Assembly: GCF_003752365.1 (NCBI RefSeq)
Contig: NZ_RJUO01000002.1
Span: 434,001-498,000, forward strand
Direction: 5' to 3'
DNA: 64,000 nt
Origin: Frondihabitans sp. PhB188
GTDB lineage: Bacteria; Actinomycetota; Actinomycetes; Actinomycetales; Microbacteriaceae
Both the position numbers and the translations under genes were made by a program. Below the pieces are notes generated by a model, which made no database searches, was not told the DNA's origin, and saw only the letters and a list, made by a program, of their open reading frames with translations. Of this stretch, positions 43,132-52,447 are shown one piece after another. Numbering within the stretch: position 1 is the stretch's first letter; the number at the start of each line of letters is the position of its first letter.

Positions 43132-45184
43132 GGGCAACCGCCGCCTGTCGCGCGACTCGCGCTACGGCAAGTACGCGGGCGGCCCCGACCCGCTGGCCCC
43201 GCCGGTCGACCTCACCGAGGCGCTCGACGCCATCGGGCAGGAGGTCATGGCGGGCTACTCGCCCGAGCACGCGATGCGCGAGTTCCTGCGACGCGGCGGA
43301 CGCGACCAGGCCGGGCTCGACGACCTGGCACGCCGGGTCGCCGAGCGCCGCCGCGAGCTCGCCCAGAAGCACAACCTCGACGGCACTATCCGCGAGATCA
43401 AGGAGCTGCTCGACAAGGCCGTCCTCGCCGAGCGCGGCCAGCTCGCGCGCGACACCGAGATGGACGACGGCGACCGCGCCCTCTCGGAGCTCCAGCTCGA
43501 CAGCCTCCCGGCCTCGCCCGCGGCCGCCGTCACCGAGCTGAACGACTACCGGTGGAAGAGCCGCGAAGCCCGCCAGGACTTCGAGAAGATCAAGGACCTC
43601 CTCGGCCGCGAGATGCTCGACCAGCGCTTCGCCGGCATGAAGCAGGCGCTCGAGAGCGCCACCGACGCCGACCGGGCGGCCATCCAGGACATGCTCGGCG
43701 ACCTGAACGAGCTGCTGGCCGCGCACGCCCGCGGCGAGGACACCCCCGAGCAGTTCGACGACTTCATGGCCAAGCACGGCGAGTTCTTCCCCGAGAACCC
43801 GCAGAACGTCGACGACCTGATCGACGCGATGGCGGCCCGCGCCGCCGCCGCCCAGCGCATGCGCAACTCGATGACGCAGGAGCAGCGCGACGAGCTCGAC
43901 GCCCTGGCCCAGCAGGCCTTCGGCTCACCCGATCTGATGGACTCCCTGGCTCAGCTCGACGAGAACCTCCAGGCGCTCCGCCCCGGCGAGAACTGGGGCG
44001 GCTCCGAGCAGATGGACGGCGAGCAGGGCCTCGGCCTGGGCGACGGCACCGGCGTCTTCCAAGACCTCGCCGACCTCGACCAGCTGGCCGAGCAGCTCGC
44101 GCAGTCGCACAACGGCTCCCAGCTCGACGACCTCGACCTCGACACGCTCGCCAAGCAGCTCGGCAACGAGGCCGCGGTCGACGCCCGGGCCCTGCAGCAG
44201 CTCGAGAAGGCCCTGCACGACTCCGCCGCCGTCAAGCGCGGCACCGACGGCTCGCTCAAGCTGACCCCCAAGGCCATGCGACAGCTCGGCAAGGCGCTGC
44301 TGCGCGACATCGCCGACCGCATGTCGGGCCGTCAGGGAGCCCGCGACATGCGCAAGGCCGGCGCCGCGGGCGAACGCTCCGGAGCCACCCGCGAATGGGA
44401 GTTCGGCGACACCGAGCCCTGGGACGTCACGCGCACCATCACGAACGCGATCACCCGCCAGGCAGGCGAGGGCGCAGGAACTCCCCTCCGAATCGAGATC
44501 GGCGACGTCGAGGTGCAGGAGACCGAGGCTCGCACCCAGGCCTGCGTCGCCCTGCTCGTCGACACCTCGTTCTCGATGGCGATGGACAACCGCTGGGTGC
44601 CGATGAAACGCACCGCGCTCGCCCTCCACACGCTGATCACCTCGCGCTTCCGCGGAGACGAGCTCCAGCTCATCGCGTTCGGCCGCCAGGCCGAGGTGAT
44701 GGACATCGAGCAGCTCGTGGGCCTGGAAGCGATGTGGGACAAGGGCACGAACCTCCACCACGCGCTCCTCCTGGCCAACCGGCACTTCCGCAAGCACCCC
44801 AACGCGCAGCCGGTGCTGCTGATCGTCACCGACGGCGAGCCGACATCGCACCTCGAGCCGAACGGCGAGGTCTACTTCAGCTACCCGCCCGACCCGCTGA
44901 CCATCGCGTACGCCGTGCGCGAGCTCGACAACTCGATGCGGCTGGGCGCCCACACCACGTTCTTCCGTCTCGGGGACGACCCCGGCCTCGCCCGCTTCAT
45001 CGACTCGATGGCCAAGCGCGTCGGCGGGAGCGTCACGGCGCCGGAGGCAGACGACCTCGGTGCCGCGGTGGTGGGCTCGTACCTCGGGTCGCGGGGGGCC
45101 GGCGGCTTCGGCGGCGGCGGGCTCGGCGGTCCGGCCGGGTTCGACGACATGTTCGGGCGCGGCTGGGGGTCGTGGTCGGCGTAG
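43124..45184 (+). CDS. VWA-domain protein, partner of the AAA+ ATPase
   Basis: A 686-residue protein, start overlapping the ATPase gene by 8 nt. Residues about 1-440 are acidic, Gln/Leu-rich and largely helical. The C-terminal VWA domain has the MIDAS motif LLVDTSFSMAMDNRW (near residue 485) and later VTDGEPTSH. It ends with a Gly-rich tail. By analogy with ChlD or MoxR-associated VWA proteins it should bind a target through Mg2+ and hand it to the ATPase. Target unknown. Confidence 0.87.
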   Translation: MARGNRRLSRDSRYGKYAGGPDPLAPPVDLTEALDAIGQEVMAGYSPEHAMREFLRRGGRDQAGLDDLARRVAERRRELAQKHNLDGTIREIKELLDKAVLAERGQLARDTEMDDGDRALSELQLDSLPASPAAAVTELNDYRWKSREARQDFEKIKDLLGREMLDQRFAGMKQALESATDADRAAIQDMLGDLNELLAAHARGEDTPEQFDDFMAKHGEFFPENPQNVDDLIDAMAARAAAAQRMRNSMTQEQRDELDALAQQAFGSPDLMDSLAQLDENLQALRPGENWGGSEQMDGEQGLGLGDGTGVFQDLADLDQLAEQLAQSHNGSQLDDLDLDTLAKQLGNEAAVDARALQQLEKALHDSAAVKRGTDGSLKLTPKAMRQLGKALLRDIADRMSGRQGARDMRKAGAAGERSGATREWEFGDTEPWDVTRTITNAITRQAGEGAGTPLRIEIGDVEVQETEARTQACVALLVDTSFSMAMDNRWVPMKRTALALHTLITSRFRGDELQLIAFGRQAEVMDIEQLVGLEAMWDKGTNLHHALLLANRHFRKHPNAQPVLLIVTDGEPTSHLEPNGEVYFSYPPDPLTIAYAVRELDNSMRLGAHTTFFRLGDDPGLARFIDSMAKRVGGSVTAPEADDLGAAVVGSYLGSRGAGGFGGGGLGGPAGFDDMFGRGWGSWSA

Positions 45185-45226
45185 GCCGAGTTCCTGCGCC
45201 CTTGCGGCTCGGGTCCGCACGCCCCC

Positions 45227-45341
45227 GGGGTTTCGTTCTGGAGGGCTTTCCCTGGGCGTGAATTCACCGCCAGTGAAAGCCACTCCGGCTTTCCCTGGGC
45301 GTGAATTCACCGCCAGGGAAAGCCACTCCAGACGAAACCCC
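45227..45341. repeat. Nested palindromic element with a duplicated 43-bp unit
   Basis: Two tandem 43-bp units (45244-45286, 45287-45329; one mismatch). Each contains a 38-bp near-palindrome: GGCTTTCCCTGG, the central GTGAATTCAC and CCAGGGAAAGCC. Outer inverted arms close the element: GGGGTTTCGT(T)CTGGAG at 45227-45243 and CTCCAGACGAAACCCC at 45326-45341. It lies between the convergent VWA and SCO1664-family genes. Confidence 0.85.
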
Positions 45342-45429
45342 TCGGCGCGCATCCACGCACGGGGGAAGCCCGGCAGCGTCGCTTCAGGACGGCGTGAGTT
45401 CTCGCCGACCTGGCACGAGCCCCGAACCG

Positions 45430-46203
45430 TCAGAAGAGGGGCCAGGGCACCGCGGGCATGTGGCCGCGCGGCGCGGGGAAGATCGGGTTGGCCCGCAGGC
45501 GCTCGACGCGGGCGGTGAACGCGGCGATCTCCCGCTGCTGCAGGAGGTCGCCGAGCGTGTCGGCCAGGCCGCCGGACGTGAGGCCTGCCAGCACCCGATC
45601 GAGGCCGGCGACCTCGTCGTCGCGGAGCCCCTCGCCGAGCCAGCCCCAGAGGACGGTGCGGAGCTTGTGCTCCTCGTGGAAGGTGAGGCCGTGGTCGACC
45701 CCATGCCGGTGGCCGCCCGGCATCTCGAGGATGTGCGCGCCCTTGCGGTCGGCGTTGTTGACGACGACGTCGAAGACGGCCATGCGGCGCAGCGCGGTCG
45801 AATCCTCGTGGATCAGAGCGACCGACCTGTCGAACTCGTCGCTTCCGTCGAAGACGTGGCGCCACCCCTCGTCGGGCACGAGCGCGGAGTCGACGAGGTC
45901 GACGGCGTCCTGGTCGGGGTCGATGTCTTGCCACAGCTGCACCATGCCGAGGCCGAGCGGGCCCTCGCGCAGCCAGGTGCGGGGCACGATGTTCCAGCCG
46001 AAGGCCTCCGAGACGACGTACGCGGCCACCTCGCGGTGGGCGAGGTCGCCGTCGGGGAAGTCCCAGAGCGGCTTCTCGCCGGCGATCGGCTTGTAGACGA
46101 CCTCGATCCCGCCGATCGTGCCGAGGAACGTGGCGTTCGACGCGGTGGGGATGCGACCGGTGATCTCGAGCGCGCCGTGGTCGAGCTCGGCCGCCGGCTG
46201 CAT
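45430..46203 (-). CDS. SCO1664-family protein (kinase-like fold)
   Basis: A 257-residue cytosolic protein with distant phosphoinositide-kinase-like motifs: VYKPIAGEKPLW for nucleotide binding and VNNADRKGAHIL as a catalytic-loop equivalent. Starts at ATG 46203, overlapping the DUF3090 stop by one base (TGATG). In many actinobacteria this protein, DUF3090 and an MSMEG_4193-type phosphomutase are encoded together, as here. Biochemical role unknown. Confidence 0.88.
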   Translation of the reverse strand: MQPAAELDHGALEITGRIPTASNATFLGTIGGIEVVYKPIAGEKPLWDFPDGDLAHREVAAYVVSEAFGWNIVPRTWLREGPLGLGMVQLWQDIDPDQDAVDLVDSALVPDEGWRHVFDGSDEFDRSVALIHEDSTALRRMAVFDVVVNNADRKGAHILEMPGGHRHGVDHGLTFHEEHKLRTVLWGWLGEGLRDDEVAGLDRVLAGLTSGGLADTLGDLLQQREIAAFTARVERLRANPIFPAPRGHMPAVPWPLF

Positions 46204-46754
46204 CAGAAGTCGCCGGGCTCGACGCAGACGTGCCCCTCGGGGTCCATGGGCTGGCCGCACAGCGGACACAGCGGACGGCCTGCGCCCACGATCTCGAGGG
46301 TCCGCTTGGCGAACGCCCGGGCCGTGCCGACGGGGATCCGCACCTGCATCATCTCGGCCGGCTCGGTCTCGGCGTCGATCTCATCGACATCGTCGTCGCT
46401 GTCGTCGACCGGGTAGGCCTCGATGACGACCTGCGACGTCGTGACGTCCCAGCCCAGGGTCATCGCCCCGGTGCGGAACTGCGAGTCGACGGGCTGCTCG
46501 AGCGGTTCGTTGTCGACGAGCTCGACGGGGGTGCCGGACGGGACGCTGAACGGGTTGCCCTCATGGGCCATCAGGTCGTCGAGGATCTCGTCGATCTTCT
46601 CGGCGAGGACCGCGGACTGCTCCTTCTCGAGAGCGACGCTGACGACGCGGCGGCCGTCCTTCGCCTGGAGGTAGAAGGAGCGCGAACCGGGGTGGCCCAC
46701 CGTCCCGACGATCAGTCGGTCTGGCCAGTCGAACCCGTGGACGATGGTAGGCAT
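46203..46754 (-). CDS. DUF3090 family protein
   Basis: A 183-residue protein with a C-terminal zinc-ribbon-like CPLCGQPMDPEGHVC and an acidic stretch (DDSDDDVDE) before it. TAGAAT exactly 6 nt from the ATG makes this a leaderless gene with its own promoter. Overlaps the SCO1664-family gene. Function unknown. Confidence 0.9.
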   Translation of the reverse strand: MPTIVHGFDWPDRLIVGTVGHPGSRSFYLQAKDGRRVVSVALEKEQSAVLAEKIDEILDDLMAHEGNPFSVPSGTPVELVDNEPLEQPVDSQFRTGAMTLGWDVTTSQVVIEAYPVDDSDDDVDEIDAETEPAEMMQVRIPVGTARAFAKRTLEIVGAGRPLCPLCGQPMDPEGHVCVEPGDF

Positions 46755-46845
46755 GCGCTTATTCTACGAGCGTCGGGCGGGGTCTTCCCGGGTGTTTGCG
46801 AGGCTGGCGCTGCGTGCATCGGACGCCGCCGTCGCCGGGTGCGGG

Positions 46846-46984
46846 CCCGCCGTTTCGGCACGGCCCCGCCGTCGCGCGGTACGGCCCCCGCCGGATCGGC
46901 ACGGCACCGCCGGTCTGCGGCGCGGCCCCGCCGAATCGGCACGGCCCCGCCGTCGCGTCAGAGGGACTTTGCCGAAACGGCGGG
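46846..46984. repeat. MITE-like element: 15-bp terminal inverted repeats around three 40-bp repeats
   Basis: Perfect 15-bp inverted ends CCCGCCGTTTCGGCA (46846-46860) and TGCCGAAACGGCGGG (46970-46984). Between them are three approximate copies of a 40-bp unit with the exact core TCGGCACGGC (46855, 46896, 46936). No target-site duplication is obvious. It occupies most of the 274-bp gap between the phosphomutase and DUF3090 genes. Confidence 0.75.
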
Positions 46985-47028
46985 GATGCCGCGTCTCGCA
47001 ACTCGGCGCAGAAGCCGAACGCGAGGGT

Positions 47029-47709
47029 TCAGGCGCCGCCGCCGACCGCCGCATCGGCCGCAGGCGCCGCCGTCTTCGCCAGCCACGACAGGTCGCCCGA
47101 ATCGGTGTTCGTCGCGATGACGTCGGGCCGGTTCGCGCCGTAGCGGATGATCGACACCGACGCCGGGCCGACGTTGATGCGCTGGAAGAGGTCGAGGTGC
47201 ATGCCCAGCGCATCGGCCAGGATCGACTTGATGATGTCGCCGTGACTGATCGCCGCCCACGCCGCACCCGGCCCGAACTCGGCCTCGAACGCGGCGTCGT
47301 GCTTCCGGATCGCCGCTACCGCACGCGCCTGCATCGTCGGCAGCGACTCGCCGCCCGGGAAGACCGCGGCCGACGGCTGCGACTGGACGACCTTCCAGAG
47401 GTCCTCCTTGGCGAGCTCCGCGAGCGTGCGCCCCTGCCAGTCGCCGTAGTCGCACTCCGTGATCGCGCGTTCGATGAGCGCGGGAGGGCTGCCCTCCTGG
47501 GCATCGCGCAGGAACTTGGTCGTCTGGCGGCACCGCTCCAGCGGACTCGACACCGTCGCCACCAGCGGAACCGCCGCCAGCCTCTCGGCTGTGCGCGCGG
47601 CCTGACGCCGCCCGGTGTCGTCGAGCCGGACGCCGGCGGTGCGCCCGGCCAGCACCCCCGACGCGTTCGCGGACGTGCGTCCATGCCGGACGAGTATCAC
47701 TGTGGCCAT
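47029..47709 (-). CDS. MSMEG_4193-family histidine phosphatase/phosphomutase
   Basis: A 226-residue phosphoglycerate-mutase-like protein with the phosphohistidine motif LVRHGRTSAN (His 9), an active-site Arg in SSPLERCRQT, and the second His in ISHGD. The ATG lies 2 nt beyond the 3' end of tRNA-Ser(TGA), with no ribosome site or -10 box in between. Expression therefore probably depends on the tRNA transcript and its 3' processing. It is first of the conserved trio with DUF3090 and SCO1664-family genes. Confidence 0.9.
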   Translation of the reverse strand: MATVILVRHGRTSANASGVLAGRTAGVRLDDTGRRQAARTAERLAAVPLVATVSSPLERCRQTTKFLRDAQEGSPPALIERAITECDYGDWQGRTLAELAKEDLWKVVQSQPSAAVFPGGESLPTMQARAVAAIRKHDAAFEAEFGPGAAWAAISHGDIIKSILADALGMHLDLFQRINVGPASVSIIRYGANRPDVIATNTDSGDLSWLAKTAAPAADAAVGGGA

Positions 47710-47710
47710 G

Positions 47711-47795
47711 CGGAGGGCGTGGGATTCGAACCCACGAGACATTTCTGCCCACTTGTTTTCAAGACAAGCTCCATCGGCCGCTCGGACAGCCCTCC
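47711..47795 (-). tRNA. tRNA-Ser (anticodon TGA)
   Basis: An 85-nt class II tRNA. Acceptor GGAGGGC/GCCCTCC with discriminator G, anticodon stem CTTGT/ACAAG with loop CTTGAAA (anticodon TGA), a long variable arm and T-arm GGTTCGAATC. CCA is not encoded. The base after the discriminator is followed directly by the ATG of the phosphomutase gene. Confidence 0.95.
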
Positions 47796-48039
47796 CGGCG
47801 TGCGAACACGCGGGTTCGCAGCCTCTGCGAGTGTATCGGACGCGTGATGTGGCGCGTCCTCTGGCAAGGACGACGTGTGCGTGACGAAGGATTCGACGGC
47901 GAATCTGCGACGCCCACTAGGAGAACGCCGCCGGGGTGCGACGCTGACGAGGACGTCTACCCCAGGCGTCCTTATGAAGCGGCGCGACGAGCACGCTCGC
48001 GACGCGACGCGAGGCGCACGCTCGCGCGGCGTACAAGCG

Positions 48040-48885
48040 CTACAGCGTCGCCAGCACCGCGGCGAGCCCGTCCTCCACGTCCGAGCCGGTCCGCTCGGAC
48101 GCCGCCTCGAGCACGTCGTCGGGCGCCTGCCCCATCGCGACACCGCGGCCGCCGCGCGCGGCCCACGCGAGCATGTCGATGTCGTTGCGCCCGTCGCCCA
48201 CGGCCATGACGCGCTCGGCCGGGATGTCGAGCCACGTGCGGACGCGCTCCAGCGCCGTGGCCTTGGTCACGCCGAAGGGCGCGATGTCGAGCCAGGCCGT
48301 CCAGCCGACGTTGTAGCTGACCTTGTGCAGGCCCATGCTCTCGACGATCTCGAGGAACTCGTCGAGGCTGTGCGACGGCGACATGACGACGACGCGGGTC
48401 GCCTGGACACCGCAGAGCTCGTCGAAGCTCGCCTCGCGGCTCGTCGGAGTGAGGGCGATCTCGGGGAACGCCCCGAGGTAGAGCATGTTGCCGTGGGCAT
48501 CCTCGACGGCGTAGCCGGCGCCCTCGAGGCGGCCGTTGATCGTCGTGAGGACATCGGTGGGGTCGAACTCCTCGACGAAGACCGTCGAGTAACCACTGGC
48601 GGCAGTGTCATCGCGCCCGAGCGTCATCGCACCGTTCGACGAGACCACGTAGTCGGACTCCAGGCCGAGCCGCTCCATGACGGGCAGCGTCATCGCGACC
48701 GAGCGGCCCGTGGCGATCATGACCTCGTGGCCCTCGCCGCGCAGGCGGCGGATCTCGCCGGCGACCGCATCGCTGATCTGGCCACCCTCGGTCATGATCG
48801 TGCCGTCGACGTCGAGCGCGACGAGCCAGGCGTCGTCTCGGCGCGGAGCAGGGGACCGCGTCACGGCGGGGGTGGAGGAGGTCAC
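48040..48885 (-). CDS. Cof-type HAD hydrolase
   Basis: A 281-residue HAD-IIB phosphatase: motif [14 protein letters not shown], motif II IATGRS, a C2 cap of about 100 residues, motif III Lys in GVTKATALE and motif [14 protein letters not shown]. The GTG start overlaps the serS stop (GTGA), so it is translated with serS. Likely acts on sugar phosphates. Confidence 0.87.
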   Translation of the reverse strand: MTSSTPAVTRSPAPRRDDAWLVALDVDGTIMTEGGQISDAVAGEIRRLRGEGHEVMIATGRSVAMTLPVMERLGLESDYVVSSNGAMTLGRDDTAASGYSTVFVEEFDPTDVLTTINGRLEGAGYAVEDAHGNMLYLGAFPEIALTPTSREASFDELCGVQATRVVVMSPSHSLDEFLEIVESMGLHKVSYNVGWTAWLDIAPFGVTKATALERVRTWLDIPAERVMAVGDGRNDIDMLAWAARGGRGVAMGQAPDDVLEAASERTGSDVEDGLAAVLATL

Positions 48886-50147
48886 GCGACGGGCTCCATC
48901 ACTTCGAGGCCGCCGAGGTAGGGGCGGAGGGCTGCGGGCACGACGACCGAGCCGTCGGCCTGCTGGTGCGTCTCGAGGATCGCGACGAGCCAGCGCGTGG
49001 TGGCCAGCGTGCCGTTCAGCGTGGCGACCGGCGCCGTCTTGCCCGACTCGGTGCGGTAGCGGGTGTCGAGGCGGCGGGCCTGGAACGTCGTGCAGTTCGA
49101 GGTCGACGACAGCTCGCGGTAGGTACCCTGCGTCGGAACCCAGGCCTCGATGTCGAACTTGCGGGCCGCGCTCGAGCCGAGGTCGCCGGCAGCCACGTCG
49201 ATGACGCGGTAGCTGAGCTCGCACGCCTGGATCATGGCCTCCTGGTACGACACGAGCTTGTCGTGCTCGGCCTCGGCCTGATCGGGGTGCACGTACGTGA
49301 ACATCTCGAGCTTGTTGAACTGGTGCACGCGCAGGATGCCGCGGTTGTCCTTGCCGGCGGCACCGGCCTCGCGGCGGTAGCAGGTCGACCAGCCGGCGTA
49401 GCGGATCGGGCCCTCCGACACGTCGACGATCTCGTCGGCGTGGTAGCCGGCGAGCGCGACCTCGCTCGTGCCGGTGAGGTAGAGGTCGTCAGCCGGGAGG
49501 TAGTAGATCTCGTCGGAGTGGGCGCCGAGAAATCCGGTGCCGGCCATGATCTCGGGGCGGACCAGCGTCGGCGTGATGAGCGGCGTGAAGTCTTCGGCCA
49601 TGGCCTTGTCGAGCGCCATGTTCATGAGCCCGAGCTCGAGGCGGGCGCCCACGCCTCGCAGGAAGTAGAAGCGCGAGCCCGACACCTTCGTGCCGCGCTT
49701 GATGTCGATGGCGCGGAGCTTCTCGCCGAGGTCGGCGTGGTCGAGCGGCTCGAAGTCGAACTCGCGGGGCTCGCCGTGCGTGCGCAAAGTGACGAAGTTC
49801 TCCTCGCCGCCGGCCGGCACCCCGTCGATGATCGGGTTGGCGATGGCGCGGATCGCCGCGTCGAAGGCCTCGTCGGCGGCGGTCGACGCGGCCTGCGCCT
49901 CTTTCACCCTGGCGGCGAGCAGCTGGGCCTGGGCGACGAGCTGCTTCTTCTCGTCTTTAGGCGCCTTGGCCACGGTCTTGCCGAAGGCGTTCTGCTCGGC
50001 GCGGAGGTCTTCGTAGGACGCGATCGCGGCCCGGCGGCTGACGTCGGCCGCGACTGCGACGTCGACGACCTCGGTGGAGTCGCCGCGCGCCGCCTGGCTC
50101 GTCTTGATGAGGTCGGGGGCGTCGCGGAGCAGCTGGGGATCGATCAC
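48882..50147 (-). CDS. serS: Seryl-tRNA synthetase
   Basis: A 421-residue class II synthetase. The N-terminal coiled-coil tRNA-binding arm spans about 30-105. Motif 2 is [20 protein letters not shown] and motif 3 lies in [13 protein letters not shown]. It charges tRNA-Ser, two genes of which are in this window. GTG start with TAGACT 6 nt upstream (leaderless). Confidence 0.96.
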   Translation of the reverse strand: MIDPQLLRDAPDLIKTSQAARGDSTEVVDVAVAADVSRRAAIASYEDLRAEQNAFGKTVAKAPKDEKKQLVAQAQLLAARVKEAQAASTAADEAFDAAIRAIANPIIDGVPAGGEENFVTLRTHGEPREFDFEPLDHADLGEKLRAIDIKRGTKVSGSRFYFLRGVGARLELGLMNMALDKAMAEDFTPLITPTLVRPEIMAGTGFLGAHSDEIYYLPADDLYLTGTSEVALAGYHADEIVDVSEGPIRYAGWSTCYRREAGAAGKDNRGILRVHQFNKLEMFTYVHPDQAEAEHDKLVSYQEAMIQACELSYRVIDVAAGDLGSSAARKFDIEAWVPTQGTYRELSSTSNCTTFQARRLDTRYRTESGKTAPVATLNGTLATTRWLVAILETHQQADGSVVVPAALRPYLGGLEVMEPVA

Positions 50148-50273
50148 CCCGCCAGTCTAAGGAATACCGGCCGCGAGTCGCCTCCGCCCGTCAGGCCTGT
50201 GGAGAACGCCGCTCGACGACTGCGTTAACACGCCCGCCACACACGCGCGGTCCGCGTCGAATACGGTTGGCCC

Positions 50274-51290
50274 ATGAGCACCCCGTCCTCCCCGCCCGCC
50301 GAGAGGGATGCCCCCGAGGCCGCCGCCGCCGCTCCCAAGACCGCGGCCGTCGTCTACAACCCGATCAAGGTGTCGCTCGCCGACATCAAGAAGTCGGTCC
50401 GCCGTCACCAGAACAAGGCGGGCTGGAACGAGACGCTCTACTACGCCACCAGCATCGAAGACCCGGGCGGCGGCGTCACCCGCCAGGCCGTCGAGGCCGG
50501 GGCCGACGTGGTCATCGCCGCCGGCGGCGACGGCACCGTGCGCAACGTCGCCGAGGCGCTGCGGGGTTCCACGACGGCGCTCGGCCTCCTGCCGTCGGGC
50601 ACCGGCAACCTGCTCGCCCGCAACCTCAAGCTCAGCCTCGACCACCTCGACAACGCGATCTCGACCGTCTTCCACGGCGTCGAGCGCAAGATCGACCTCG
50701 GCGTCGTCGACATCGAGAACCCCGACGGCACGCGCGACCGCAGCGTCTTCGTGGTGATGGCCGGGCTCGGGCTCGACGCCCAGATGCTCGCCAACACGAA
50801 CGACACCCTCAAGAAGCGCATCGGCTGGCTCGCCTACGTCGACGCCATCGCCCGGAGCCTCCGCGACAACAACAGCATGAACATCCGCTACGACCTCGAC
50901 CACTCGGGCCGCAAGTCGATGAAGACCCACACGATCATCCTGGGCAACTGCGGGCTGCTCCCCGGCAACCTGATGCTGCTGCCCGACGCGGCAATCGACG
51001 ACGGGGTGTTCGACATCGTCGCCCTCCGCCCCGAACGCAAGATCGACTGGGTCGGCATCTGGCTCAAGATCGTGTGGGAGAACGGCATCCTCCGCCGCAG
51101 CCGAGCGGGCCGCCAGGTCATGAGGCTCGCGCCCGACCTCAAGACCGTCCGCTACATGAAGGGCTCCGAGATCGTCGTCCGCCTCGAATCCCCCCAGGAC
51201 TTCGAGCTCGACGGCGACTCGCACGGCATGGCGGTCGCCATCCGAGCCTGGGTCGACCCGCTGGCCCTCCGAGTGCGCGTCCCCGCCTAG
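50274..51290 (+). CDS. Diacylglycerol kinase-family lipid kinase
   Basis: A 338-residue protein with a DAGK catalytic domain: VVYNPIKVSLADI, the nucleotide loop AAGGDGTVRNVAEAL and PSGTGNLLARNLKL. The C-terminal domain is the usual beta-sandwich of YegS/DgkB-like kinases. It phosphorylates diacylglycerol or a related lipid. TACGGT 6 nt before the ATG indicates a leaderless start. It is divergent from serS. Confidence 0.9.
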   Translation: MSTPSSPPAERDAPEAAAAAPKTAAVVYNPIKVSLADIKKSVRRHQNKAGWNETLYYATSIEDPGGGVTRQAVEAGADVVIAAGGDGTVRNVAEALRGSTTALGLLPSGTGNLLARNLKLSLDHLDNAISTVFHGVERKIDLGVVDIENPDGTRDRSVFVVMAGLGLDAQMLANTNDTLKKRIGWLAYVDAIARSLRDNNSMNIRYDLDHSGRKSMKTHTIILGNCGLLPGNLMLLPDAAIDDGVFDIVALRPERKIDWVGIWLKIVWENGILRRSRAGRQVMRLAPDLKTVRYMKGSEIVVRLESPQDFELDGDSHGMAVAIRAWVDPLALRVRVPA

Positions 51291-51314
51291 AACCCCGCGG
51301 GCGCAGGAACTGCC

Positions 51315-51397
51315 GCCGGGCTCGCCCGCCGCCCGCCTGCATCCACCCGCCGCCGGGCTCGCCCGCCCCGCGCCTACCCGTCGCCGGGCTCGCCCGC
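51315..51397. repeat. Three copies of GCCGGGCTCGCCCGC spanning the pheA 3' end
   Basis: The 15-mer GCCGGGCTCGCCCGC occurs at 51315-51329, 51352-51366 and 51383-51397. The last copy encodes the C-terminal AGEPG of the prephenate dehydratase, so the repeat has spread into or out of the coding end. It sits between convergent genes. Confidence 0.85.
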
Positions 51398-52357
51398 GAC
51401 CAACCCGCGAAGCCAGTCGCGCGCCTCGACGAAAGCGGCGTTGTCGTAGCGCGGCGTCACCGTGACCGCCTTGTGGTCGGCCCGCGGGTACGACCCGAGG
51501 AACATCACGCTCGGGCTGAACCGCTTGAGGCCGAGCAGGGCGTCGGCGACCCGCTCGTCGAGGATGTGGCCGTCGAGGTCGATCACGAAGCGGTACCGGC
51601 CGAGCGCGTCGCCGATGGGTCGCGACTGGAGCAGGCTCATGTTGATGCCGCGCGTCGCGAACTGCTCCAGCATGTCGAGCAGCCCTCCAGCGCGGTTGTC
51701 GGGCAGCTCGGCGATGATCGTCGTCTTGTCGGACCCGGTCGCCGCTGGCACCGCCGAGGCCCGGCCGACGAGCACGAAGCGCGTGACGGCGTTGGAGTTG
51801 TCGCCGATGTTCCGCGCGAGCACCTCGAGCGGGTAGTGCTCGGTGATGCCGAGGGGCGCGACGGCCGCGTCGGCGAGAACCCCGACGATCGCCTCACCCG
51901 GCGCCGGCGGGAGGAGGGCAGCGGCCGCAGCCACGTTGGAGGTGGCCGGGAGGTGACCGTGCTCGGGCAGCGTGCTGTCGAGCCACCGGCGCGACTGGGC
52001 GTACGCGACCGGGTGGGCGTTGACGACCTTGACCTCCGCGAGGGACGTACCCGGCCGCGCGACGAGCTCGAAGTCGACCTTGACGAGGTACTCGCCGAGG
52101 ATCCGCAGGCCGGGCACGTTCGCCAGGGCGTCCTGCGTCGCGCTCACGCCGCCGTCGACGGAGTTCTCGATCGCGATCATCGCGGCGACGCTGCGCCCGG
52201 CGACGACGTCGGCCAGGGCCTCGCCCACGTTGTTGACGCTGCGCCAGGTCTTCCCGGCGGCCTCCGGCACCTGCTTGAGGGCCGCCTCGGTGAAGGTGCC
52301 CGCCGGGCCGAGATAGCTGTACGTGGTCTCGGGGCGGGCGCCGGCGTGCTCTGACAT
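51374..52357 (-). CDS. pheA: Prephenate dehydratase
   Basis: A 327-residue enzyme converting prephenate to phenylpyruvate in phenylalanine synthesis. N-terminal YLGPAGTFTEAAL, the catalytic TRF in NAVTRFVLVG, and a C-terminal ACT regulatory domain beginning LLDMLEQFATRGINMSLLQ (allosteric phenylalanine site). TAGGCT 7 nt from the ATG marks a leaderless start. The last codons form part of a 15-bp repeat. Confidence 0.95.
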   Translation of the reverse strand: MSEHAGARPETTYSYLGPAGTFTEAALKQVPEAAGKTWRSVNNVGEALADVVAGRSVAAMIAIENSVDGGVSATQDALANVPGLRILGEYLVKVDFELVARPGTSLAEVKVVNAHPVAYAQSRRWLDSTLPEHGHLPATSNVAAAAALLPPAPGEAIVGVLADAAVAPLGITEHYPLEVLARNIGDNSNAVTRFVLVGRASAVPAATGSDKTTIIAELPDNRAGGLLDMLEQFATRGINMSLLQSRPIGDALGRYRFVIDLDGHILDERVADALLGLKRFSPSVMFLGSYPRADHKAVTVTPRYDNAAFVEARDWLRGLVAGEPGDG

Positions 52358-52447
52358 GGCTCAGAGCCTAGGGCAGGCGCACCCTCCTCCTCGCTGGCCC
52401 GCCTCGCCTGTGGACAACTTCGACGCGGTTCTCCGCCAGGTGCCACT

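Noticed and set aside
43925-45934. A 669-codon minus-strand open frame
   Set aside because: Antisense to the VWA gene and out of frame with the SCO1664-family gene; runs through the palindromic element.
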